Source: Plutella xylostella
Taxonomy: Eukaryota; Arthropoda; Insecta; Lepidoptera; Plutellidae
Reading direction: 5' to 3'
Assembly (NCBI RefSeq): GCF_932276165.1
Contig: NC_063983.1
Span: 5,463,501 to 5,527,500, forward strand
Length of the DNA: 64,000 nucleotides
Shown here: one piece after another, positions 21,101 to 27,330 of the stretch
Position numbering within the stretch: the stretch's first letter is position 1
Layout: each line of letters opens with the position of its first letter
The notes under the pieces: model-generated
Databases searched by the model: none
What the model was told of the DNA's origin: nothing
Seen by the model: the letters and a program-made list of their open reading frames with translations, nothing else
Position numbers and translations under genes: made by a program

Positions 21101-23105
21101 AAAAGGGTATAAAGCTTAGCCAAAAGTGGATTTAGGTGCCATTCTGATCCACTTTTCTTCTACAATTTTGAAAATTCACGTAACAAAACCTTTTACATAG
21201 AAACTTATTCGATCACGTGACTTTTTACTATAGAGACCGAATTTATTTTTCGAGAATTTCCAAAACTTGGAGAACAAAAGTTGTTCAGAATAACCCCTGA
21301 GTCAAACCCTTTCGGCACAGTATACCCTTTTTGCAACATCCTGTATAGGTAATATCAGGTTTATAAAAGACCTGGGCCTGTAGAGTGAGACTCGGCATGG
21401 GGAGTCATAATTTATAGATCTTTTAGGTTGCAGTGGCGAATGGGCACTGGTAGCCCTGCCCTTTTCTATAACTATAACTATAGGTAATTTTATGGCAATT
21501 TAAAAATGGTATAACATTTATCTATTTGAAAAAATCATTAAAAATATACATTACCTATCACCCTAATTTAAAAAAAAAATTCAGCCCTTACTTTAAACTT
21601 ATAACACCCCTCTATTTCCTTCAGGGGTTAAAAAACCTGTGTATTTAATATTTTCTTATGAGTTTTTTTTTAAAAACTAGGCTCTTACATAGTTGTACAT
21701 AATATTATGCGGTATTTTATTCCACTTGTAACGCATAAAATTCATAGCTACAGTAAACATTTCATTTTTTTCATGGCGAGATACAGTCGCACTTAACCGC
21801 TTTTTTGCAAAGCTTGTTAAATAGATTTAAAAAATTATGTAAATTTTAGATCTTCAATTTTTAAAAATACTTACTTATTTTTAACAACCTGTAGTGTACA
21901 GACTACCACCTCTTAAAATATATATATTTTTAATTAACTACGGTTTTTGGTTTCAAATAAAACAAATTATGAACTTACTTTTCAACACCCTGTATATTGT
22001 GTAGCTTACCTACCATACACAACCGTTAAAATAAAATAAATTACCCCTCAGAATATAAACAGGCTCGCGCTTTGGCATACTGCATTGACCGTATAGTTCT
22101 TATTCGGAGAATCTAATAAGTGTCATTATGTGCAATGTTTACCTTTATCTATGCATCTGTAACTCTATAGTAAAAAATGTAAACAAATCGAAAAGGCGAA
22201 ATGTTTTCTAAGAATTTTCGGCTTTTCTGCATCTAAAATGATTAGAAAATTAACTTTCCATAGCAAATGCATATGTATAATAATACTTGTAGTCATAATT
22301 TGTTGATTTAATCAGTTTTTGTGAAATATTTGATAACAAATAAAATGGCGTGGGTATCGCTCCTAACAGGCCGCCACCAGGGCGACGACTGAAGAAATCT
22401 GAAATCTGTCACGGTGTCATCATTTTTAAACCGGAATTTATTAGTTTTTTGCAAAAAAAGTAGACTTCTGGTCCATTAAATCCAACTCTTTAAGGTAACT
22501 TTGTTAAGAATTTAATTACCTACACATACATATAAGATTCCATGAAAATGGGCCCTCTGATTTCGAGGGTTTTTTCATAATAAGTCAAAAAATGGCAAAA
22601 GACATGGTGTGTTTGCAATTTTTTTTAACATACTTATTATAATCCTGCACCAATTTATAAGCAACTAACATGTTCAGTATACCCTCTGCTACAAAATATA
22701 TTTTTATCAATGTGATAGAAGCCACCGTTTTTCCAATCTAATCAAGTATATCAAGCCGACTTTAGCATTTTAGCTTTAGGGATCCCCTTAAATCTGAAAT
22801 TTGTTTTTTCTTACTTAGGTACCTCAACCTCCAGTGATATATCATTGCTTACCTCTTATATTTTTTCACATTCCAGATTCAAACCAACCTACATACTATC
22901 GGAGCCGTCACCATCTTGGACGGGCCACTCCGGTCGCATCACCACGGACCTCATCACCGAAGTACTAGGGAACAGTACCAAGTGTGAAGACTCCTGCGAC
23001 CACTTCGCGTGTCTGTGTGGGCCCACTGAGTTCACTAATACGGGTGTTCAGATGCTGACCGCGTTGGGAATGCGCGAGAATTGCATACACGCTTTCATGG
23101 GGTAA
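111..23105 (+). CDS. CYB5R4: Cytochrome b5 reductase 4 (Ncb5or), 3' six exons
   Basis: Exons are 111-748, 1682-1898, 16706-16908, 17447-17544, 17908-17997 and 22877-23105. All junctions are GT-AG and the phases agree; the stop is TGA or similar at 23103-23105. The first visible exon opens inside the cytochrome b5 domain: EELMRGAGMDATQLFDKVH followed by PWVNY holds the second haem-ligand His of the family. Next comes an unusually long Ser/Lys-rich linker of about 90 residues, then a CS domain (FDWIQTSVKLTLSVYTG). Exons 2-6 give the reductase half: FAD motif RSYTPVG, GPYGGFQL, the NAD-binding AAGTGVTPM, and the C-terminal CGPTEF. The family is a soluble or ER-associated flavohaem NAD(P)H reductase. 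The N-terminal exons with the first haem His lie upstream of the window. Intron 2 is 14.8 kb because of transposon insertions. Identification is by recalled family motifs and domain order. Confidence 0.93.
749..1681. other. CYB5R4 intron 1, with a small TA-flanked repeat
   Basis: This intron has no coding signal. About 768-895 resembles other short repeats in the window: it opens with CAGGGTGTTGCAAAA and ends near CATCCTGTATA. It shares GAACAAAAGTTGTTCAGAAT with the repeat at 21090-21349. The rest is AT-rich and I see nothing else in it. Confidence 0.5.
2170..3490 (-). mobile_element. RTE-type LINE remnant
   Basis: Read on the minus strand, three broken stretches match the reverse transcriptase and C-terminal part of RTE-clade non-LTR elements. 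They are 3301-3483 (FFKKGDKTLLKNYRPISLL), 2903-3148 (LRFADDIIIMAE, the catalytic FADD motif) and 2393-2890 (YVYLGQTIRLGR, PVMTYGAETWTLT, LGVSLMDR). Stops and frameshifts separate them, so the copy is dead and 5'-truncated. The 3' tail around 2190-2340 has the usual untranslated tail seen again as a fragment at 17005-17230. It lies antisense in CYB5R4 intron 2. Clade naming is from motif recall; outer ends are approximate. Confidence 0.85.
3491..4409. other. Intron sequence without recognisable features
   Basis: This is AT-rich intron DNA of CYB5R4 between the RTE remnant and the gypsy element. I see no coding stretch, terminal inverted repeat or tandem array. The last four bases (TAAT, 4406-4409) are the left target-site duplication of the gypsy element. 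Confidence 0.5.
4410..4790 (+). repeat. 5' LTR of the gypsy element
   Basis: The LTR is bounded by TGTCG and CGACA and is 381 bp long. It has a GC-rich 5' half with repeated CACGTG-like E-boxes, and an AATAAA polyadenylation signal near 4699. The final 30 bp hold the gag start codon at 4761, so the LTR is partly coding. Its boundary is fixed by the 3' copy, where similarity stops exactly after CGACA. Confidence 0.93.
4761..6087 (+). CDS. gag-pr: Gypsy gag-protease, interrupted 3'
   Basis: The ATG at 4761 lies inside the 5' LTR, and the frame stays open to the DIRS junction at 6087 (a spurious continuation stops at 6140). Residues about 50-230 look like a retrotransposon capsid domain (AASTWLSQITYPGMTWADFK). 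Two zinc knuckles follow. The second (CFKCGEPGHIATCC) is intact. The first reads WFLCGKLGHKQADC, with Trp where the first zinc-binding Cys is expected. An aspartic protease follows, with the catalytic triad YDSGAECS and a later DIMLGREIL. The same frame resumes after the DIRS element. Gag forms the particle and the protease cleaves the polyprotein. Confidence 0.88.
4788..4805 (+). other. Primer binding site, probably tRNA-Leu
   Basis: ACATCAGAAGTGGGATC, directly at the LTR border, resembles the TGTCAGAAGTGGGATT block recalled as the tRNA-Leu primer site in several insect gypsy elements. It lacks the usual leading TGG, so priming would start a few bases inside the tRNA 3' end. It is read in frame as part of gag. 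The tRNA identity is from memory and not checked. Confidence 0.6.
6088..6277 (-). repeat. DIRS right inverted terminal repeat with extension
   Basis: Bases 6121-6277 are the inverse of 11700-11858. The two arms differ over the outer 20 bases and are then essentially identical up to TCAGTAC. The outermost 33 bases (6088-6120, GAACCG...AAAACGG) have no partner in the other arm. A one-sided extension like this is also described for DIRS1. Confidence 0.9.
6306..6409 (-). repeat. DIRS internal complementary region
   Basis: Bases 6306-6369 are the exact reverse complement of the element's right end (6088-6151). Bases 6370-6409 are the reverse complement of its left end (11819-11858). The two ends are therefore joined head to tail here, with junction GGTTC/TATTT. 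In DIRS1 this region is thought to template the circular junction during replication. Confidence 0.92.
6651..7700 (-). CDS. DIRS tyrosine recombinase
   Basis: The stop is at 6651-6653 and the domain starts near 7570 (WRKSTLKTYRPAWERWRNWA). The N-terminal SAM-like core-binding region is followed by a catalytic domain with ASSRRIHDL (first Arg), SIRAAVATYNWSQ (second Arg, Ser in the usual His position), GNWRSKNTF and the nucleophile Tyr in FFNHYFRE. It cuts and rejoins DNA to integrate the circular cDNA. No Met lies near the domain start. The same frame is open to 9443 across the RT ORF, so the true start or expression mode (frameshift, reinitiation) is unknown and the 7700 boundary is approximate. 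Confidence 0.85.
   Translation of the reverse strand, partial: SHRSSDESSTSGNRQPQFAGLDNTGWANEILNWNSNELELLQASWRKSTLKTYRPAWERWRNWASDNNVKIDDPKPSDLARFLCYLHDVVKLAPKTIYLHKSVVATFTNPHKSSVLSSHPIISHVLKGILSKKPTVRKPLSWKIDDLLRFLEKYNIDNESLFSVSRHTCILLLLASSRRIHDLTLLSIGSEDFEEKGDELIFWPKFGSKTDSHTFRQSGWCLKSHPEIRFDIIHWIGRVITLSLSRRQSRQLLSLFITTRGVVKAASRAVIAGWVKSLFKEANITSSAGSIRAAVATYNWSQKNLDIDEVLKRGNWRSKNTFFNHYFREIQPVTSSRILDPTDSFVPID
7607..9715 (-). CDS. DIRS reverse transcriptase, RNase H and methylase-like region
   Basis: The frame holds 702 codons. RT motifs include GTNRPIFNLKKLNQY, MTKIDISQAYYHVPI, CLPFGLASAPYAF and the catalytic VVYLDDFLIV. RNase H follows with ITTDAADAGWGAIA, KELWAVYESLKYL, QTDNRTAAAYI and YIPGSYNGLADSLSR. 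The C-terminus (PEIDLFASNRSA, DAFSRTWHYGLGYAFPP) matches the region after RNase H that in DIRS elements is described as Dam-methylase-like; I see no clear methylase catalytic motif. The first Met (9715) is inside the gag frame, overlapping it by about 236 bases, so the translation start may be further in. It overlaps the recombinase frame at its 3' end. Confidence 0.92.
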   Translation of the reverse strand: MAYTSFFRLKSRTLEPQGCRKKLSLKTEKLASKELLPGTALNPLSPCTPMTTEEAKQTTENPTKASKVRISGKVQNEHDFKAGQLALHHVEWLKMGAPPTVLRILSGYRIPFRKKPPLVKLSGKIKSFETQSSEEMTNEIQKMLHNGAIRHSNHETGFLSTMFLRKKSDGTNRPIFNLKKLNQYVHAPQFKLLNHHRIPTVLDPDTFMTKIDISQAYYHVPIVPTHCRFLSLAYEGETFEMTCLPFGLASAPYAFARITSWLAHWLRHTAGVKVVVYLDDFLIVHQNPDVLRGQAKFVVRKLEELGWTVNKKKSSLEPSQSLEYLGIVWNTKSNQKMLSDVKVKQTESLIQSFQRKKHWSWQGAKILLGKLNFASFVVPLGRLHCRWLQIESNRLKKSERHKQCPMTDVVLIELDWWMENIHKNTVIHHANPTMFITTDAADAGWGAIANSQKLWGKWTKTQQRWHCNQKELWAVYESLKYLDVKIQNTTTIWQTDNRTAAAYITKQGGTRSKRLLRTAMNILHLCEELNCHLIARYIPGSYNGLADSLSRTKSLPEWHLKPRIVEVIFQHLGTPEIDLFASNRSAVVTSYVSEDASDMESKYTDAFSRTWHYGLGYAFPPPALIPRVLHHLEESTGIYLLVTPEWPKAFWTPEIKKRAIQPPWKIPDLTYNLIDLQTNLAPAGIDNLSLQVWTIRAGPTRS
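9480..11318 (-). CDS. DIRS gag-like ORF1
   Basis: The frame has 612 codons, with alternative starts at the first Met (11318) or at MASVRTSTMGDL about 28 codons later. The N-terminal third carries FRFGLPSTDLVRAFYPNAKE and a hydrophobic YYRHIRRVILQWPLGRAIL. A Ser/Lys-rich linker, a helical stretch around MSLFHKLIEMQSEQNKKI (likely coiled coil) and a basic tail rich in Lys/Arg/Gly follow. No zinc knuckle is present. Position before RT and the basic C-terminus suggest a nucleic-acid-binding gag. I recognise the family only by context. Confidence 0.8.
   Translation of the reverse strand: MPTDKIHINLDRSVLRRCLIYSWLLLQTMASVRTSTMGDLAQIVPENEDEQEPFKAVVDSIKLNYPEDWVSWKVIDFSCEELFGNEITPTTDSKFRFGLPSTDLVRAFYPNAKELSERYYRHIRRVILQWPLGRAILYSPHSVVEKIHAPSYREFMNTIKELKTQGKLTNRERTSRLLGSNVSDRVECRSIMSSPPASSSSSKKGGGAKNPIASSSKRQLEERGESPPPKRTPSINQEGGDHLMAAVLQQQMSLFHKLIEMQSEQNKKITELQQASTHKTADPDLNTSFDSVPDSTCEEEVVSDDQRSPVLIDDTCDHHMSESEQAIRNEIADAERRLKLLQSSKADIGPAFNFKPHTTEVETKISRADPILAEQGADCQRLGSNSWKNVRYKDVQKQFQSSPVFSSLKVNNLLAGITPNWTSVAVLEKFDLTLGAITNGLLQQRKIFEEVCEKLPQDLKQKVGQEFMAANSNFRKNSDDLLQYVCGRRSEVIEQRRDTYKVKNKVLHDVIHDIPPSEVHLFKEPDLSQTVKDQGGIHKFFPFKKSNPRTARMQEKTVFKDRKVSFKRTPARYGTKPFKPMYTNDNRRSQTNNGKPDKSFKGQNKWKGPKRA
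11319..11570 (-). repeat. Cluster of RRCGAC/GTCGYY motifs in the DIRS leader
   Basis: Upstream of ORF1 the sequence holds about a dozen copies of GGCGACAT, AGACGAC or their complements within some 230 bases. Several pair locally, for example GTCGCCTCTTCAGGCGAC and GTCGTCCACTGAAACGAC. The cluster lies between the left inverted repeat and the ORF1 start, so it may serve in transcription, RNA folding or packaging. Function is inferred from position only. Confidence 0.65.
11700..11858 (-). repeat. DIRS left inverted terminal repeat
   Basis: It is the 159-bp inverse partner of 6121-6277, ending CACCTAAATA against gypsy DNA. It has no counterpart of the 33-base outer extension on the other arm. 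Confidence 0.9.
11859..14629 (+). pseudogene. pol: Gypsy reverse transcriptase, RNase H and integrase with two stops
   Basis: The reading frame resumes right after the DIRS element, in the same frame as gag-protease. Reverse transcriptase shows TKLDCASGFHLI, MPFGLRNA and the catalytic YVDD (about 12503-12514). RNase H shows LHTDASAEGYG, then a lineage motif near VVTDCNSLK. Integrase has the HHCC zinc module (about 13570-13690), DDE residues at HIDATG, IADQG and GQVERI, and a C-terminal tail to 14629. Two in-frame stops interrupt integrase: TAG at 14000-14002 and TAA at 14285-14287. The frame is otherwise open throughout, so the damage is recent, in line with near-identical LTRs. Confidence 0.93.
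14630..15243 (+). other. Gypsy 3' untranslated region
   Basis: This lies between the end of the pol frame and the 3' LTR. It has a short GATGATGATGATGA run near 15020 and no env-like reading frame. No strong polypurine tract precedes the LTR; the nearest purine-rich block is AGAGGCAGAA just before 15240. Confidence 0.6.
15244..15624 (+). repeat. 3' LTR of the gypsy element
   Basis: It has the same length and ends as the 5' LTR, with two mismatches in a TTAAACT versus TACCCT stretch. It also carries the first ten gag codons, which here run directly into flanking DNA. The TAAT duplication follows at 15625-15628. Confidence 0.93.
15625..16705. other. CYB5R4 intron 2, 3' part
   Basis: This is AT-rich sequence from the gypsy 3' end to the acceptor at 16704-16705. 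I see no coding stretch or clear repeat in it. Confidence 0.5.
17005..17230 (-). repeat. RTE 3' tail fragment
   Basis: It resembles the RTE tail at about 2190-2340 (shared blocks around TCATCCAA, GGCCACC, AAGGTCATCAGTCCAG). It is degenerate and has no coding part. It lies in the intron between exons 16706-16908 and 17447-17544. Confidence 0.55.
18387..19380. repeat. CAGGGTGTTG-type repeats and a SINE tail in CYB5R4 intron 5
   Basis: Starts of the same short repeat family appear near 18389 (CAGGTTGTTGCAAAAAGGG), 19012 (CAGGGTGTTGTA) and 19249 (CAGGGTGTCACAAAAGG). At 19325-19375 there is the 3' end of the tRNA-derived SINE (CGCAAGGGAGTACATTAGTA), truncated at its 5' side. Element ends are not resolved. 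Confidence 0.5.
18441..18918. mobile_element. Non-autonomous hAT-type MITE
   Basis: Inverted ends TAGGGCATGCAATACCGG and CCGGTATTGCATGCCCTA are flanked by a perfect 8-bp duplication GTGTGCAG (18433-18440 and 18919-18926). That pattern fits the hAT superfamily. Both subterminal regions carry many copies of the palindrome-like AATACCGGTATT and GATCCCGGTATT, probable transposase-binding sites. No transposase is encoded. It is nested in a CAGGGTGTTG-type repeat. Confidence 0.9.
20003..20827 (-). mobile_element. Degenerate R1-like LINE reverse transcriptase
   Basis: On the minus strand, shifted frames spell reverse-transcriptase landmarks. VVALAVCLKIVTAFNSIP (about 20590-20650) resembles the motif A region (usually DIxNAFNS). 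KKFSCGVPQR (about 20430-20460) resembles GVPQGS. LLWNLAYNAVL (about 20390-20425) is typical of R1/Waldo-like elements. The catalytic Asp residues are lost and stops are present, so this is an old, dead fragment. A continuous 20600-20827 plus-strand frame is a shadow of it. Confidence 0.65.
21090..21349. mobile_element. Small TA-flanked inverted-repeat element
   Basis: The left end TACAAGGTATTGAAAAAAGG and the right end CCCTTTTTGCAACATCCTGTA are imperfect inverses of about 24 bp with TA outside, as in Tc1/mariner MITEs. The interior includes GAACAAAAGTTGTTCAGAAT, shared with the repeat at about 768-895. It is non-coding and lies in CYB5R4 intron 5. Another end of this type (CAACACCCTGTATA) lies near 21985. 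Confidence 0.65.
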
Positions 23106-26100
23106 AATGTGTGCTAGAGCGCTTTGAACATCGTAAGGTTTTCGGTAAATCAACAATTAAATTAATAACAGACACGGATTAATTTAAGTGGTGGAAATAA
23201 GATACTGAGCGGAGCAAAATTATCTTTATAAACCAGGCAAATAATTTAAAATTTTACCAATATGGGGCAGAATTCCTACCTTATAACAATATATACCAAG
23301 ACGCGGAATTAAGGTATTGTACTTACCCTAAATTGATGAGAGGGTTATAAAATAACATAGCTAGTTTTATTTGGGATTATCTATTTTTGGATTGGGTTCA
23401 TTCATATATTAGGAATAAATAGGTAAGTATCTACGTATAATGTGTGTGTACAGTTAAATTAATGAGGCGCCAGATTGCAAAGCCAAGAAGAGTGAGACAA
23501 TTATATTGTACTTTATACTATGTACTTAAATTAAACTCCACTTCACTCCATAATATATTTAAGTGTGGTAAGTATAAGTATAAATACTTAATTTAAACTT
23601 TAGTCAATGGTGAATGGAAAATACCTACCGTCTCTGGAATAAGTTAGAAATCAAATTTCTAGTTATTGTATAGTTACTTACAACTGCAATGTGATATGTT
23701 GAAGTTTTGTGATTTATATCATTGTTACAAGTACATATTTGTTTGTTTTGAATATTTAAGGAAAAGAGGGCACCAAAGTACTTTCATTGCTCAAATAATA
23801 GATCAAAGACATTATTTATTCATTTATACTGTTATTGTTTCTATAATTCTTCGCAGAATTAGATCGTTAGATTGAAACATTTGTCAAGTTATAGTATAGC
23901 CATAAGCCAGCCAAAACTTTTAATATAGTTAATAATTCAAGATGTAATACTTATTACGAACTTACAAAAACTGGGAACCATTATGCAAAGTGACATATCA
24001 GTGTAATTCAGTGTATTATACTTTCGGAGTAATATTTTATGGTACAACACAATTTATTCGAATGATGATGAGTAACTCAAATAATTTTAAACTTTGTCTG
24101 GGATGGTTTGAAGTTATTAATAAATGCATAATTACAATTACGGGATGCATGGCACTGCGGTAATTCAGCATGTATAATACAAAGAAGAGTTATAAGAGTT
24201 TACTTCTCGTTCCATGTTAAAATTGAAGCCTGATATATATGATTTTAGAGATCGTGAAACGGAAACCATCCCGTAAGAACATATTAATGATTTTTTCTTA
24301 CTATTCATGTTTTTTTAAATACTTATATTTTAATAACATGGGGTAAATATTTAAATTTAATTAACAATAGCGTTGTAAAAATTAGGTATTCATAGTAAAA
24401 TTCAGTAATACGCCATCCTCATAGTTTTAACAATGAATTGTAAATATATTAAGTGCCTACATTCCAAGTAAATTGTATTTAACTACCTATTTGTGTTCTT
24501 AATCCTATAAATTATGTATCTCTAATCAGACCTATGTTACTCCTATAGTATACTAAGATTTCATATTGTCCTACCTATCTGAAGATAGTAAAATAAAACA
24601 ACATGCTAAAGTAAGGAACATTATATTACAACCAAACATTATACAATACAATCCGTCTTCTAAATAAATGCGTATGATACAAGCAACCGTTTTAGCAACA
24701 ATTCTACATTTCAATCTTTCATACTTTGGAGAGCTCAACTTTAACAAACAAAAAATAGGTATTTAATAATATGCAAAGACAAAAAGCATTATTATGAAAA
24801 GTTCCCTAATTAATCCTAACTTAAAAAATAACATTAACAACTTATATAAAAGTAACTGAAACGTGTAAACACCGTGGAATAAAAGCAATTGACGGATTTC
24901 TAACTAATGCACCAGGCTGGAATAAAAATTTAGGTAGGTATTTTGGGTATTCACTAGGAAAAAGACATTGCTAACAAGCAATTGGGTATAATAATAAAGT
25001 TAAACAATTTAAACGAGTTAACCATAGTCGTTAAAACTCAAAACAAACTATATGTCAATGTCTAACATCACTAGTTTGCCCAGAATTATAATAATGTTCG
25101 GAGCTACCGGACTCGAATGTAACTATTTATTACCAATTCCTTTATTACAGTATTTATGGTGAGTTGTAATGAACATTAAGCTAGCTATAATCCATTAGCT
25201 CCTATCCATATCTAAATATTTAAAAAAACGTAAATTTTGATCAAGATATAACAAAAATAGGTTTCTATGTAGTTAGATGATTATACAATACTTATCTGTG
25301 TTTTAATTTTTTTGCACAATGTATTCCACCCGGTATGAGAAGAAGCATTCAATCGGGCATATAATTTTCGTTGCTTCACTGGGCTATTGATTAGTGTTTG
25401 TGTTTATGGATCACATATTCTTGAATAACTTGATATCTTTTTACCTGTGACAAGCCAGAGCTCATACTCAACTGTTTTACTATAAAACAATAAAAAAAAC
25501 CTTAGTTAATGGGTGATTAAATCAAAATTTTACACATTTATAAGGCGTTTGACAGTCAACAGACAGCGTTTAGCATTTGTCTAAGTTTTGATGGTAAGGC
25601 CCAAATATTCCAACATAAATATTTTAAACCCACAGCAATTGAATGCTAATACGCCAAGTAATTTAAATGACTAACTGTGTTGCGCATCATTACAAATATT
25701 GTCAAGTGAATTTATTAACGAAATTATTATTAGTTTAGTAGTAAACTGAATTATTTGATAGGATCAAAATAACTGAAGAACTTAATGAAAAATAACTATG
25801 TAAGTATGTTTTTGTGTAACTTACAAGTTAAAACCTCCGATCTATTATCTCCCGCCGAATGGTATTTTCATGGGCAACGCAACGATCTACAGATAAAATA
25901 TTAAAACGGCAGACATTCCTGGCCCAAGTATCCAAACCATACATATTTTCACAAGAAAAGACGAGACATCGAAATACCACCCTTGTAGATATGAATATTT
26001 TTATTGCTTTACATAGACATCCGAATCTGTTGCGCCATACCATGCGTAGCCCATGAACAAATATGCATCTTATAATATATGTATGTATAACGAAACCAAC

Positions 26101-26191
26101 TTATCAATTCCACCGTAGACAAATAATTTCTATTGTAGATTTTCATAACTGTGCATCCTTCTAAACGTAGCGCGTTTCATGTGATAGCATG
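23106..26191. other. CYB5R4 3' UTR and AT-rich spacer
   Basis: An AATAAA at about 23414-23419 is a candidate CYB5R4 polyadenylation signal, 310 bases after the stop. The rest of the spacer to the convergent FAF2 gene is AT-rich. I see no genes or clear repeats here. Confidence 0.5.
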
Positions 26192-26194
26192 TTA

Positions 26195-26323
26195 TACCCT
26201 TGTTGCACCTACTGTGGTAAGACAGTATCGGCCGATCCTCGACCAACGAACGGCTAGCAATTGACCGAGTGCTCAGCCGAGAATACTGTCTTACCACTCA
26301 ACTCGGTAGGTGTAACAAGGGTA
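26195..26323. mobile_element. 129-bp palindromic MITE
   Basis: The ends TACCCTTGTTGCACCTAC and GTAGGTGTAACAAGGGTA, plus the inner pair GGTAAGACAGTAT and ATACTGTCTTACC, are inverses. TTA flanks both sides (26192-26194, 26324-26326), which would fit PIF/Harbinger-type insertion. It has no coding capacity. Confidence 0.75.
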
Positions 26324-26444
26324 TTAAATTACCAATAATAGTGAGGAAATTACTTATGTTAAAGCGCAGCCCAAACACGAAAAACTGATGTAGAATGGAA
26401 ATTCGGATATAATAGCTAGTGATGAGAGAAAAATATCACCATTA

Positions 26445-27226
26445 TACCATTTTCCAGAACCAATGATATGGGTGACGTTTTCATGACGTTTTGAGTTTGG
26501 CAGTTTTAGAGATGTCCGAGAGTAAAATTCTATCGACTTGTACCTATCGATATTTGTACGGGTCAATTTGTATTATCAGATTAAACACCGACATTGATGA
26601 TCAGTTCATCTTGCAATAAATCTATCCGAGCCAAATAGTCACAGTCCTGTAATATAATTCTTTTTGTTCTATCAACCAAACTCAAATGAATTACAAACTC
26701 ACGACATTCCGAGTTTAAAACAGCCTTACTCGGCATTTTGACCAAAATAACAAACAAAATGACAAAAAACAGACCGAAGTTTTCCAACAACAATAGGATA
26801 ATAAAACCATAAATTAAACTTTACTCAAATTATACGAAGGATATCGATGAACTACATGAAGGTAGATTATTACAAATATATGTATTAAAATTATTATTAC
26901 TCTGAGAGGCAGCATGAGAGAGATATGCACTCTGATTAAAAACATCATAGTTTGTTTTAAAGCTGTTGATGAGAAAGTAAGTAAGAAATACTATATACCT
27001 ACTTACTATAATACAATGTAAAAAATTGTAATATCTTATCGATTTCAGAACGTCGACTTTGATGTGTCCCGTCTCTAGTACGTTCCATTTTACCAAAGTG
27101 TGTACTCAAGAAATATATATTATCTGTGGCCGTTGTCAATAAAATGACAGATTTTGCAATAGTATTCATGCGTTAAATGGAAAATTTTAAAGTGTCACCC
27201 ATATCATTGGTTCTGGAAAATGGTAT
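26445..27226. mobile_element. 782-bp TIR element with TA duplication
   Basis: Perfect inverted repeats of about 31 bp (TACCATTTTCCAGAACCAAT onward, and its inverse at the right) are bounded by TA on both sides. The inside is AT-rich without a transposase. It is probably a Tc1/mariner-type MITE, in the spacer just downstream of FAF2. Confidence 0.8.
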
Positions 27227-27330
27227 AAAGTTATTAACTTATCCCCGATTAAGATAAGTTGGTTACACAATACACACTACAGCATCACCAGCATCCCCCT
27301 GAGCCAACTACCAACACACTGGGTCAGTAA

